From: JAGQYH01 sp041393015 | GTDB lineage: Bacteria; Bacteroidota; Bacteroidia; Chitinophagales; JADIYW01 | DNA: 64,000 bases | Assembly (NCBI GenBank): GCA_041393015.1 | Contig: JAWKKV010000006.1 | Span: forward strand, 124,001-188,000 | Direction: 5' to 3' | In this document: positions 1-9,023 of the stretch, one piece after another | How positions within the stretch are numbered: position 1 is the stretch's first letter | How the letters are laid out: the number at the start of each line of letters is the position of its first letter | Program-made: the position numbers and the translations under genes | The notes under the pieces: generated by a model | What the model was told of the DNA's origin: nothing | Seen by the model: the letters and a program-made list of their open reading frames with translations, nothing else | Database searches by the model: none

Positions 1-45
1 CAATATATCAATCACTACCCTATTTATCTTTTATTGATTTCTTAT

Positions 46-1320
46 TTACTTCAAAATAATTTTTTGAGTGGCTTTTCCATTATCAAATGTTGCCATAATT
101 AAATAGATGCCTTTATGCATTCCATCAAAATTAATTTCTTGACCATTTACTACTTGATCAGAATAATAAACACTTTTACCTACCAAGTCAAAAATCTCAA
201 TTGAATTAGGTTTTTCACTGGCATAAACTCTTGCTATATTATTAAACACCGGATTAGGATGTATACCAAAATTTTTACTTTCTGCTAGATTGATAGAAGT
301 GGTGATTGGCGTTAATAATAAAGCTCTTGGTCCTTCTAAGGCTCCTCGCATAATTGTAATCTGATCTTTTGTTAAAGCTACTTGACATGATTCTGTAGAA
401 TAATCCATGTAATTTTCCCACATATCAGGCCTATCTGGCAATCCATCAGCAGTAGGTTCGTTGTTGCAAGTATTTCTATCCGGATCGCAAGCGACACTAA
501 AATTGTTTGAATTTTGATTAGATCTAGGTGTATCATCAGCACCATCATCTGCACCGCAAGCACCATCTCCCCAAATATGTCTTAAACCTAAATAGTGTCC
601 TACTTCATGAACGGTAGTTCTCCCTTGCGCATCATATGTACCAAAATTATTAGGGTTGTTACTTCCAAATACTCTAAAATCAACAATTACTCCATCAACA
701 GCAGCAGATGGCGCACCTAAGTTCGTTGGAAAAGGCCAGTTAGGTAAAAATGGCGGCGGATAAGCCATTCCTAATAATTGTCCTCCTAATAAAGATGGCA
801 ATTTAAAAACCCAAATATTCAAATAACGTTTGGTATCCCAAGCATCACTTCCTCCAGTGTTTTCCTTTTTTGCATTATCTGTTTGTCCATAACCAAAATT
901 TCTAGTCGTTTCTTTTCTTACCACACCCGCTAAAGTAAATTCAATCATGGCATCATCTACTATACTACTAAATGTGTCTCTCAAATTTACCTTGTCTTCG
1001 TTGGTAAAACGATAAGCCTCATTTAAAACTCTTAATTGATCTAATACCACCGAATCATCTAAATTTTCTTCCGGCCGGTTGGTATGCCAAACGATGTGAA
1101 ATACTACCGGAATGGTTAAAACAGTTCCTCTTTGATTACTATTTTCTCCAATGGCTTTAATTTCTTCGAAATGCTTTTGATAAGCTTCCATAAAATTAGG
1201 GTCTTGTGCAGACATCGTTTCTATTAAGTGATCATAGCCACACAATGTTCTTTGCTCTTGGGCAAAAGCGGTGGTGATCATCAATAGTAAAATTGGTAAA
1301 AGTGTAAATTTTTGCTTCAT
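46..1320 (-). CDS. Secreted M43 (cytophagalysin/pappalysin) zinc metalloprotease with T9SS tail
   Basis: Exported zinc endopeptidase of 424 residues. A signal peptide covers about residues 1-20 (cleavage near AFA-Q). The extended zinc motif HEVGHYLGLRH lies at residues 238-248: His238, His242 and His248 are ligands and Glu239 is the catalytic base. A Met-turn segment (ENYMDYS) follows about 65 residues later, as expected for M43 metzincins. The last ~75 residues form a type IX sorting domain (HPNPVFNN at its start, KGIYLI and a basic end), so the enzyme should cross the outer membrane through the T9SS. The substrate is unknown; relatives cut gelatin or matrix proteins. It is a single gene, followed only by window edge on its 3' side. 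Family call is firm, specificity is not. Confidence 0.93.
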   Translation of the reverse strand: MKQKFTLLPILLLMITTAFAQEQRTLCGYDHLIETMSAQDPNFMEAYQKHFEEIKAIGENSNQRGTVLTIPVVFHIVWHTNRPEENLDDSVVLDQLRVLNEAYRFTNEDKVNLRDTFSSIVDDAMIEFTLAGVVRKETTRNFGYGQTDNAKKENTGGSDAWDTKRYLNIWVFKLPSLLGGQLLGMAYPPPFLPNWPFPTNLGAPSAAVDGVIVDFRVFGSNNPNNFGTYDAQGRTTVHEVGHYLGLRHIWGDGACGADDGADDTPRSNQNSNNFSVACDPDRNTCNNEPTADGLPDRPDMWENYMDYSTESCQVALTKDQITIMRGALEGPRALLLTPITTSINLAESKNFGIHPNPVFNNIARVYASEKPNSIEIFDLVGKSVYYSDQVVNGQEINFDGMHKGIYLIMATFDNGKATQKIILK

Positions 1321-1424
1321 TTGTCGGCTTTAATAATTAAGTTGATAAATTTCTGGTCAAGGCTAAAATAGGGATAATTTACAAAACGTCCCATTGATAA
1401 AAACTAATTAGTTGATTTTTACAA

Positions 1425-2477
1425 CTACTTTAACTTCACTTCTAATCTCACTGGTTGGTGATCTGAAAATTGAAAGTCTAAGTCTTGCCCTTTTACACTT
1501 TGTATTTCAATGTTTGGAGAAGTTAGGTAAAAATCGATAACGGTGGTAAAAGTTTCCCCTTTTTCATAAGCCTTCTCTAGCTTTCTATTGGTTTTGTTTG
1601 CGGCATCAAACGCCCAACTCCATCCATTTGGCATATAATCATCTGCAATACTACTTTGTTCGTAGCCCACTTCTTCTTTGGTAAACTCGCCATAGCAATC
1701 ATATCCCGGAGGACATTGATTCCAATCGCCTCCAACGATGACATAGTTTCCTTTTTCATATTCCGCTGAAACATATTTTTTCAAATATTCCATCTCTCCT
1801 GCTTTCAATATTCCACCTTTGTCATAGGCAGAATTATGGGTATTAATCACCAACAATTCTTTTCCATTAATAGGAAAACGTTGCACTAAAAAACATCTAT
1901 CTAAAAAGAAAATACTTTTAGGCCAACTAAATTTTCCAGGAAATTGATACCGAGTATTCTCAACACTTTGATATGGTGAATAAGTCGCCAGACCTGCCAT
2001 CACTTTACCGTAAGGTTTTAAAAGTGGTACAGGAATGTAATTCACTCTATAGTTAAACGCTAATGCCCCCGACCAGTTATCCTCTAAACTGTTTTCAATA
2101 GCAGTAAACTGATTTACGTTGTAACTTCTTTTAGCTACTTCGTCTACTTCTTGCAATAAAATAAAGTCTGCATCTTTCCAATTGCTTACAGTGGCTTTAA
2201 TGCCTTCTAAATTTTTTTCCGTTAGCTTTTTAGAAACTCTTGTTGAAGACCCACCATCCATAAAAAAGTCAGACTCTGCTCCTAATCCTGCGTATCCAAT
2301 ATTCCAAATATAAAACACCAATGAATCTTTCAAAATAGCGGAACTAGATGCTTTTGAGGGCTCTATTGTAATTTTCTCTGCCGGTTTATAATCCGTTAGG
2401 GTTCCATAAAGAATTGACCCAATAATATAGATGGCCGCTAGCAGTACTAATAGTAGAAGTATCTTTAACACTTTCAT
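1425..2477 (-). CDS. Membrane-anchored endonuclease/exonuclease/phosphatase (EEP) family protein
   Basis: 350 residues. An N-terminal hydrophobic helix (residues 3-27) looks like an uncleaved anchor, placing an EEP (DNase I-like) domain in the periplasm. Metal and catalytic signatures are in the family order: NIGYAG (residues 59-64, Asn), FILLQEVDE (105-113, metal-binding Glu), VGGDWNQ (near 248, Asp/Asn) and FSDHQPVRL near the C-terminus (Asp-His). Members cleave phosphodiesters in nucleic acids, phosphoinositides or sphingomyelin, and sequence alone does not choose between them. It lies on the same strand as the upstream-coordinate protease gene with about 100 bp between, so co-transcription is possible but unproven. 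Confidence 0.85.
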   Translation of the reverse strand: MKVLKILLLLVLLAAIYIIGSILYGTLTDYKPAEKITIEPSKASSSAILKDSLVFYIWNIGYAGLGAESDFFMDGGSSTRVSKKLTEKNLEGIKATVSNWKDADFILLQEVDEVAKRSYNVNQFTAIENSLEDNWSGALAFNYRVNYIPVPLLKPYGKVMAGLATYSPYQSVENTRYQFPGKFSWPKSIFFLDRCFLVQRFPINGKELLVINTHNSAYDKGGILKAGEMEYLKKYVSAEYEKGNYVIVGGDWNQCPPGYDCYGEFTKEEVGYEQSSIADDYMPNGWSWAFDAANKTNRKLEKAYEKGETFTTVIDFYLTSPNIEIQSVKGQDLDFQFSDHQPVRLEVKLK

Positions 2478-2671
2478 TTTTTTAATTGTTCCGGTTAAGC
2501 CTTAAATAAAGACGAATATCACACAAGATAACTACGTTTTATTTGCCATTATAATAGGCTTATCAACTTTACAGCTAATCTGTCAATTATTCTATACCTA
2601 AAATTGTAAAAACTATATACTTAATAGTAAATTCGAAAGATCAAGTGAAAAAAATTGTCAAAAAAAACAAT

Positions 2672-3508
2672 ATGAAGCATAATAATTTAAAATGGACTTC
2701 AAAAGATGGCTTAAGTATTTTTGGTCAGGTTTGGAAAACTGATATAGAACAAAAAGCCATTATTGCTTTAGTGCATGGCTATGGCGAACATAGTGGCAGA
2801 TATCATCATGTAGCAGAAATGTTTTGTACGAATGGATATTCAGTCATTGCGTTAGATCATCGAGGCCATGGACAATCTGGTGGTCAAAGAGGTCATACTC
2901 CAAGTTATGAGTTATTAATGTCTGATATTGATATTTTCTTAGAAAAGGCAAGAGATGTTTTTCCTGATGCAAAAATCATTCTTTATGGACATAGTATGGG
3001 TGGTGGAATTGTGGTCAACTATCTTATCAGACGTCAGCCGGATCTATTAGGTAGTATTGTTACAGGGCCATTCTTTAGAACCGCTGAACCGCCTCCTGCA
3101 TTTCAATTATTTTTAGGAAAAATTATGCAGAATATTTGGGGTGCTTTCCCTGATAAAGCAAAAGTTTCACCGGATTATATTTCTAGAGACAAGGAAGTAG
3201 TGAAGAAATACATTAATGATCCATTGGTACACAATAACATGTCGGCAAAATTAGGAATGTCGTTATTAGAAACCGGCGAATATGCCATTGAGCATGCTGC
3301 TGAAGTAAATGTACCGCTTTACATTTTACATGGTGAAGATGATAAGTTGACAGACTATAATGGCAGTAAGGATTTTTATGCTAAAGCAGGTGATAATGTA
3401 ACGTTAGAAACCTTTCCTAATATGTATCACGAATTGCATAATGAGCCGGAAAAAGAGGAGATTTTTGCAGACATTATCGCTTATTGCAATCAATTAACCG
3501 ATCATTAG
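2672..3508 (+). CDS. Alpha/beta hydrolase, monoacylglycerol lipase / lysophospholipase type
   Basis: Serine hydrolase of the Hydrolase_4 (MGLL, PldB-like) family, 278 residues from the ATG at 2672. An in-frame GTG at 2645 would add nine Lys-rich residues; the ATG is preferred because the family begins at the WTSKDG segment. The oxyanion region HGYGEHSGRY is followed by the nucleophile elbow GHSMGG (Ser108), the acid LHGEDDKLTD and the catalytic His in MYHELHNE, giving a complete triad. It should hydrolyse monoacylglycerols or lysophospholipids in the cytoplasm or at the membrane face. No signal peptide is seen. The helicase gene starts 28 bp downstream, so the two may share a transcript although nothing links them functionally. 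Confidence 0.87.
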   Translation: MKHNNLKWTSKDGLSIFGQVWKTDIEQKAIIALVHGYGEHSGRYHHVAEMFCTNGYSVIALDHRGHGQSGGQRGHTPSYELLMSDIDIFLEKARDVFPDAKIILYGHSMGGGIVVNYLIRRQPDLLGSIVTGPFFRTAEPPPAFQLFLGKIMQNIWGAFPDKAKVSPDYISRDKEVVKKYINDPLVHNNMSAKLGMSLLETGEYAIEHAAEVNVPLYILHGEDDKLTDYNGSKDFYAKAGDNVTLETFPNMYHELHNEPEKEEIFADIIAYCNQLTDH

Positions 3509-3536
3509 AATTTCTATTTAGCTGAAACCAATACAA

Positions 3537-6500
3537 TTGACATCCAGCAAATTATTTCTTGAAAAATTATTGCTAAAGCTAAAAACCGGCAGTAGCAGAT
3601 CTATTCATTTAAATGCACTACCCGGTAGATTTGCACGTTTAGATCTATTTGATTTAATTAATGTTGATCAAAGCTTACACCTCAAATTTATCAATCAACT
3701 TTTAAGTAAAGAGAAATTCAATTTTAATATCTCTATTGATTTTAAGCTTATTCAAAAAAAATCGAACCTGCCTACCGGCAAAGGCAGGGAAGAGATAAAA
3801 GCGGCTCATCAAATAGCCAAAACTTTAAATGCCATTTTCTACCAACAACAAGATGAGTTTCTAGAACATGGCACCAAGACATTTGCCTTTGGTTATCCTC
3901 TACTCATAAAAAGAGATCCAACCAATACAGATAGAATTTTAAAAGCGCCTTTATTGATATGGTATCTCGATCTTGAAAAAGACAGCCATAAAAGCAATAG
4001 TTGGTCCATCTCTAGAAATGAAAACCATCCTGTTATATTTAATGAAGTGCTCCGCTCACATATTGAAACCTATGAGCAAATTCAGATGGATGACATTTTA
4101 GAATTATTGGAAGAGAATCTGATTAGCGAAAGTCAGATATTGAACATCTGTAAGTTGATGCTTGAAAAACTAGGTACAACGGCGTCTTCTTTCGATGAAG
4201 AGTTATTGGTGTTACCAGGCACAAATAAAGCCTCCATCGAAAAAATCACCAAAAATGACCCTTGGATTAGGTGGTCAGGGATATTTGGAATGTATAAAAC
4301 CCAAAAGCAGAGTATTATCCATGATATCGAAAGCTTGATTGAGCATTTCGATGAAAAGGATGAGCCTAAAAGCATTCCAAAGGAAGTAGAAGGCAATACG
4401 ACTTTATCAGTTGTACCATTAGATCCAAGTCAGGAACATATCTTAAACACAGTAACAAAAGAATCACAAATTGTCATTCAAGGTCCACCGGGCACCGGAA
4501 AGAGTCAATCTTTAACAGCCTTAATTTCAAACGCTTTGTATCATGGCAAAACCTGTTTGGTGGTTTGTGAAAAGAAAACAGCTTTAGATGTTATTTATAA
4601 AAATTTAGCAGCGCATAACTTATCAGAGCTATGTATCATTATTGAAGATGTTTACAGTGATAGAAAAACTGTAGTAGATAAAGTAAGGCATTTGCTAGAA
4701 ACCAGAAGTGAAACCGAAATAGATTTTAGGCATTTCGATTTTGAAGAAAACTTAACGGCTTATTTAAACGATCAAAATACAATTAATAAACATATAGACG
4801 CCTTAAATTTTAAATGTTTTGGTGATGACAAATTGATTGCGTTGATTGCTAAACGACAGAAGTTAATTCAAACCAATAACCTACAACCATTATCGGTAAA
4901 GCCTATACAGTTCCTTCAACTAAATTATAAGGAGTTTAAAACGCTAAAAAAAGTAGTGGATGAAGGCCAACAAATTTTTCAACCATTAGAAGGCAAATCC
5001 ATTCCATTTGAAAAGATTAAAGATGATTTTTTTATCGATAATTCAAATCTAGCTTTGCTAAAATTGGAAATATTACAAATGCTCACGAATGCTGAAACTA
5101 TTCTAAAAACTTTAGCTAACCATCAAACAAGTGGCGCTGCTTTTGACGAACTGAAAGGATGGCCGGCATTGAGATTAAAAATATCAGCTCCCTTTTTAAA
5201 GCACGCCAAACAACTACAACAAGATCAGGCCTTTGTTCTAGAGCAATATCTAAATTTAATCAACACTTACCATCAACATCGGTATTTTGATTTCCATTTT
5301 GTTGACCCTCAAAATATTGACAAATTAAGTGAGTTACAAGCTCCTTTAACTGAATTCATTAATATCATTGAGCCGATTCACAATCATATTGACCAGTTAA
5401 AAAACTACTTGCCTTGGCGAAAATTTTTAATCGAGCATGCTACCTATCAACCATTATTAAAGGCATTAAGCAAACAAGTGAGCTTTTCTCAATGGCTCGT
5501 CAGCTTTGAAATGTTCTATAATTCCAAATTTATTGAGCAGTACATTAAAGACAATTCAATAGATTTTAAGCTCAAAAACACGTTGAATCATATTGCTGAA
5601 TCAGACGAATCGGTAAGAACTCAATTAGGTGATAAGATTTTATCTCTTTGGGATGAAAAGCAAAAGGGCGTTTTAAAGAAAAGAACCATCTCCAATATCA
5701 AAAATCTTTACAACTATAGAAGAAATAAGGCTTACGGCAGAAGAAACTCTTTGAGAAAGATTATTCACAATGACGTAGAACTCTTTACGAATGCCTTTCC
5801 GGTGGTGATGGTTAACCCTTCCGTTTGTAGCTCTATCTTTCCATTAGAAAAAGATTTGTTTGATTTGGTCATTTTTGACGAAGCCAGTCAACTTAGGATT
5901 GAAGATACCTATACCGCTTTATTACGAGGCCATCATAAAGTTGTTTCCGGCGATAAACATCAAATGCCACCTACTTCTTACTTCCAAAGCAATGTGCAAC
6001 TATCCGCTATTGAAGAGGAAGAAGAGATGGAAAACGAAGTGGTTTCAGATGATTTCTTGGCCGAAAGTGATTCTCTTTTAGAGTATTGCATGGATAGTGA
6101 TTTTGAATCTACTTTTTTAGATTTTCATTATCGCTCTCAACACCCTGATTTAATTTCTTTCTCCAATAAAGCTTTTTATGGTGACCGTTTGGTGCCGATG
6201 CCGCAGCAAAAACACTATAATCCTATCTCCTATTTTCAAGTAAATGGAGTGTATGACAACAGAACGAATCAAACGGAAGCTAAAGCTTTAGTTGATTTTG
6301 TATTTGAAAAAATTCAACCAATTAATGACGAATTCCCATCGGTAGGAATTGCTACTTTTAATATGAATCAAAGAAATTTGATTTGGGATTTACTGATGGA
6401 ACGAACTTATGAAGACGAACAAGCAGCTAAAACATTAGATGCTTTGATCCAAAAGGGTTTGTTTGTTAAAAACTTAGAGAATATTCAAGGAGACGAGCGA

Positions 6501-7154
6501 GATATTCTACTGATCTCTACTACTTTTGGGCCTAATAAAGAGGGTAATTTCAAGCAATTGTTTGGACCTATTTCACAAAGTAAGGGCTATCAATTACTAA
6601 ATGTAATGATTACTAGAGCCAAGCAAAAAATTGCCGTTTTCACCTCTATTCCTGAGCTATTTAACAGCACATATGCAGAGGAAATTTCAAATAAAGGCAA
6701 CACCGGAAAAGGCATTTTATATGCCTATTTAAATTATGCTGAAGCATTGTCAAGCAAGAATAAGCTGAAGCAAAATAATGTGTTAGACTTAGTGAATACT
6801 TATTGCTCAGAGAAGAATTATAAGCATGAGTACAAAAATCTGCCGCTTTTTAATCAAGTATTATTAGCAGCTTTGATAGACAAGTTTGGTTCCGAAGCAG
6901 TTCAACATAATTACACCTATGGAGGATTTGTGTTAGAACTCGCTATTATAAGCGAAGGAAAACCACTTATTGCAATCACGACAGAAAATCAACATCAAAC
7001 CAATTCGACAGCTTATAGAATGTTGTTGTTTAAAACTCAAATGTTGGAATCGTTTGGCATTGCAACTTACTTTATCTCTTCTTTGGATTGGTTTAAAGAT
7101 TGGGATGGAGAGGAAAAGAAGTTGTTAGAGCGTATTGGAGGCTTGATAATGTAA
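3537..7154 (+). CDS. Large SF1 helicase (AAA_11/AAA_12, DUF4011-like) with Vsr/DUF559-like C-terminal domain
   Basis: 1205 residues from a TTG start at 3537; conserved-looking sequence (SKLFLEKLLLKLK) begins immediately, so no later start is favoured. About 280 residues of N-terminal domain contain an LNALPGR segment. Walker A GPPGTGKSQS lies near residue 316 and Walker B VIFDEASQ near 778, separated by a long mostly helical insertion. SF1 motifs follow (FHYRSQHPDL, then NIQGDERD, then MITRAKQK). The final ~125 residues resemble the endonuclease-fold tail seen on many DUF4011 helicases (GGFVLELAI ... SSLDWFKDW), but the usual acidic pair is altered. It probably unwinds or translocates on nucleic acid in repair or anti-phage defence. 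No defence partner gene is adjacent. Confidence 0.8.
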   Translation: MTSSKLFLEKLLLKLKTGSSRSIHLNALPGRFARLDLFDLINVDQSLHLKFINQLLSKEKFNFNISIDFKLIQKKSNLPTGKGREEIKAAHQIAKTLNAIFYQQQDEFLEHGTKTFAFGYPLLIKRDPTNTDRILKAPLLIWYLDLEKDSHKSNSWSISRNENHPVIFNEVLRSHIETYEQIQMDDILELLEENLISESQILNICKLMLEKLGTTASSFDEELLVLPGTNKASIEKITKNDPWIRWSGIFGMYKTQKQSIIHDIESLIEHFDEKDEPKSIPKEVEGNTTLSVVPLDPSQEHILNTVTKESQIVIQGPPGTGKSQSLTALISNALYHGKTCLVVCEKKTALDVIYKNLAAHNLSELCIIIEDVYSDRKTVVDKVRHLLETRSETEIDFRHFDFEENLTAYLNDQNTINKHIDALNFKCFGDDKLIALIAKRQKLIQTNNLQPLSVKPIQFLQLNYKEFKTLKKVVDEGQQIFQPLEGKSIPFEKIKDDFFIDNSNLALLKLEILQMLTNAETILKTLANHQTSGAAFDELKGWPALRLKISAPFLKHAKQLQQDQAFVLEQYLNLINTYHQHRYFDFHFVDPQNIDKLSELQAPLTEFINIIEPIHNHIDQLKNYLPWRKFLIEHATYQPLLKALSKQVSFSQWLVSFEMFYNSKFIEQYIKDNSIDFKLKNTLNHIAESDESVRTQLGDKILSLWDEKQKGVLKKRTISNIKNLYNYRRNKAYGRRNSLRKIIHNDVELFTNAFPVVMVNPSVCSSIFPLEKDLFDLVIFDEASQLRIEDTYTALLRGHHKVVSGDKHQMPPTSYFQSNVQLSAIEEEEEMENEVVSDDFLAESDSLLEYCMDSDFESTFLDFHYRSQHPDLISFSNKAFYGDRLVPMPQQKHYNPISYFQVNGVYDNRTNQTEAKALVDFVFEKIQPINDEFPSVGIATFNMNQRNLIWDLLMERTYEDEQAAKTLDALIQKGLFVKNLENIQGDERDILLISTTFGPNKEGNFKQLFGPISQSKGYQLLNVMITRAKQKIAVFTSIPELFNSTYAEEISNKGNTGKGILYAYLNYAEALSSKNKLKQNNVLDLVNTYCSEKNYKHEYKNLPLFNQVLLAALIDKFGSEAVQHNYTYGGFVLELAIISEGKPLIAITTENQHQTNSTAYRMLLFKTQMLESFGIATYFISSLDWFKDWDGEEKKLLERIGGLIM

Positions 7155-7176
7155 AAATAGGGTTAGTACATTAAGA

Positions 7177-7206
7177 ACTACCCCTAGCCCCTCCAAGGAG
7201 GGGAAT
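7177..7206. repeat. C/G-rich palindromic intergenic repeat, possible terminator
   Basis: The perfect palindrome CCCCTCCAAGGAGGGG (7188-7203) sits just after the helicase stop, inside a longer phrase starting ACCCCTAGCCCC. From memory, very similar phrases are scattered between genes in many Bacteroidota genomes. As RNA it would form a hairpin between the helicase (+) and bioD (-) ends, but the poly-U tract is missing, so terminator activity is doubtful. It stands out from the AT-rich surroundings. Confidence 0.5.
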
Positions 7207-7268
7207 TAGCATCTTCATTTATAGTTGTAACGACGGATATTGCGATGAGGATAACTTGCTGAGGTATT

Positions 7269-7886
7269 TTAATTAAAGCTGATTCTTACCGCTTGTTTCT
7301 TTACAAAATCCACATCTACAACTTCCACTTCCGGAATGATTATATACTTTTCAATTCCAGAATGTTTTAGAATGGAAGCTTCCGTTTCTGGATGATTGCC
7401 GATAAAAACCAATAACTCAGTTTCAATCTTTCGAGCTTTCAAAGCTTCAATACTTAAGAGCGTATGATTGATACTTCCTAAATAATGTCTCGACACTAAG
7501 ACAACCGAAAGCTCTAATTTTTGAATCAAATCCAAAATCGTTTTATCCTCATTTAAGGGCACTAAAAGTCCACCGGCGCCTTCCACAATTAAGTGGTTTT
7601 TTGTGGCTGGCAAGACAATATTTTCGAGCTCAATTTTTACATTTTCTCGGGCCGCAGCAGCATCTGGCGACATAGGTGTTTTGAGTCGATAAGCCTCCGT
7701 AAAAACAGTACCATGAGAAGGTGCCAATTGAGTCACATTTTGCCTATCCGTAACATCTTCCAAACCCGCTTGAATTGGCTTCCAATAATCTGCTTGCAAA
7801 GCCTCCACCAAAATAGCAGAAATGATGGTTTTACCCACTTCAGTTCCAATGCCTGTTACAAATAATTTTTGCTGATTCTTACTCAT
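7269..7886 (-). CDS. bioD: Dethiobiotin synthetase
   Basis: ATP-dependent ring closure of 7,8-diaminopelargonic acid with CO2 to dethiobiotin, the penultimate biotin step; cytoplasmic. 205 residues, normal for the compact form. The P-loop is VTGIGTEVGKT near the N-terminus; KPIQAG supplies the substrate-binding Lys region, and VEGAGGLLVPL is the second conserved motif with the Mg-binding Glu. The start ATG overlaps the bioF stop by 4 bp (ATGA, 7883-7886), which signals translational coupling as the last gene of bioB-bioF-bioD. Confidence 0.94.
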   Translation of the reverse strand: MSKNQQKLFVTGIGTEVGKTIISAILVEALQADYWKPIQAGLEDVTDRQNVTQLAPSHGTVFTEAYRLKTPMSPDAAAARENVKIELENIVLPATKNHLIVEGAGGLLVPLNEDKTILDLIQKLELSVVLVSRHYLGSINHTLLSIEALKARKIETELLVFIGNHPETEASILKHSGIEKYIIIPEVEVVDVDFVKKQAVRISFN

Positions 7887-9013
7887 AATTTCATATCTCT
7901 TAAAACTTCTGAAAGTAGGTCAATTTCAGATTCAGTGTTGTAACTGTGTAAACAAATTCTCAGCCGCTCACTTCCTCTTGCTACCGTTGGATATACAATT
8001 GGCCGAATGTCAAAACCATGTTCGTTTAATATTTTGGCTACTGCTCTTGTTCGTTCAGGATTGCCAATCTGAAGCCCAAATATTGGTCCTTCGCCGATAA
8101 TCTTGATCGATTTTTGCGCTTGAAAAACCAACTTAAAGTAATTTATTAATTTAAACAATCTAACTACCTGAATATCATCAGATAAAATAAAATTATAGCT
8201 ATGTTCCACGCTCCATAAATTATGGTCTGAAGGCGCTGTTGAATAGATAAAAGGCTTGCAAAAATTAACGAGGTATTCTGTTAGTAGTTTACTGCCTACA
8301 ATAGCTGCTCCATGACTTCCCATCGCCTTACCAAAAGTATAAACCCTTGCTAAACAATCTGCTTCTATTTTAGCTTCATTGCATAATCCCCTACCCTGAT
8401 TTCCAAAAATTCCTAAGGCATGTGCTTCGTCAACAATTAACTCATAAGGGTATTTTTCTTTTAGATTAGCGATCTCTTTCAAGAGTGCTTTGTCACCATC
8501 CATTGAGTAAATACTTTCTACAATCACGAAACAATTGGCAAAAGAATTTTGATCTAATTTGGCTTCCAAATCCGATACATTATTGTGCTTAAACGGAATA
8601 CATATAACACCGCTTAACTTCATCCCTTGACGAATAGAAGCATGTACCAATTCATCGTAAATTATGACATCATTTTCCCCTCGACAAATGGTTGAAATTA
8701 GACCCAAATTGGCATCAAATCCAGAGTTGAAAATGAGGGCAGATTCAGCATGATGGAAGTCGGCAATTTTAGCTTCTAGAGCCTCCATAAATTTAGAATT
8801 ACCACTGAGTAATCTTGAGCCGGTTGAGCCATTTTTAACGTCATTATTTTGACAGGATTCAGCTACTTTATTTTTAATCCAAGCAGACCTCGAGAGTCCT
8901 AAATAATCATTAGATGTAAAATCAATTGGATAAGAATGATGAGAAAGCTGTCTATATTCCTGTTTGACTTTTCTGGCTTCTAGGATCTTTTTAATTCGCT
9001 CTTCAAAATTCAA
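7883..9013 (-). CDS. bioF: 8-amino-7-oxononanoate synthase (KAPA synthase)
   Basis: PLP enzyme of the alpha-oxoamine synthase family that condenses pimeloyl-ACP or pimeloyl-CoA with L-alanine. 376 residues. Visible features are TSNDYLGL near residue 33, the FNSGFDAN cofactor loop, VDEAHALGIFG (PLP-binding Asp and His) and TFGKAMGSHGAA with the Schiff-base Lys. Glycine C-acetyltransferase (kbl) and serine palmitoyltransferase are paralogues, and sphingolipid-making Bacteroidota have the latter, but position between bioB and bioD settles bioF. It lies 10 bp after bioB and overlaps bioD by 4 bp. Confidence 0.92.
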   Translation of the reverse strand: MNFEERIKKILEARKVKQEYRQLSHHSYPIDFTSNDYLGLSRSAWIKNKVAESCQNNDVKNGSTGSRLLSGNSKFMEALEAKIADFHHAESALIFNSGFDANLGLISTICRGENDVIIYDELVHASIRQGMKLSGVICIPFKHNNVSDLEAKLDQNSFANCFVIVESIYSMDGDKALLKEIANLKEKYPYELIVDEAHALGIFGNQGRGLCNEAKIEADCLARVYTFGKAMGSHGAAIVGSKLLTEYLVNFCKPFIYSTAPSDHNLWSVEHSYNFILSDDIQVVRLFKLINYFKLVFQAQKSIKIIGEGPIFGLQIGNPERTRAVAKILNEHGFDIRPIVYPTVARGSERLRICLHSYNTESEIDLLSEVLRDMKL

Positions 9014-9023
9014 TGGTACAATT

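Noticed and set aside
3537..7154. Known multi-gene defence system (for example Mokosh- or Zorya-like) around the helicase
   Set aside because: Neighbours are a lysophospholipase and biotin genes; no partner gene of such systems is present.
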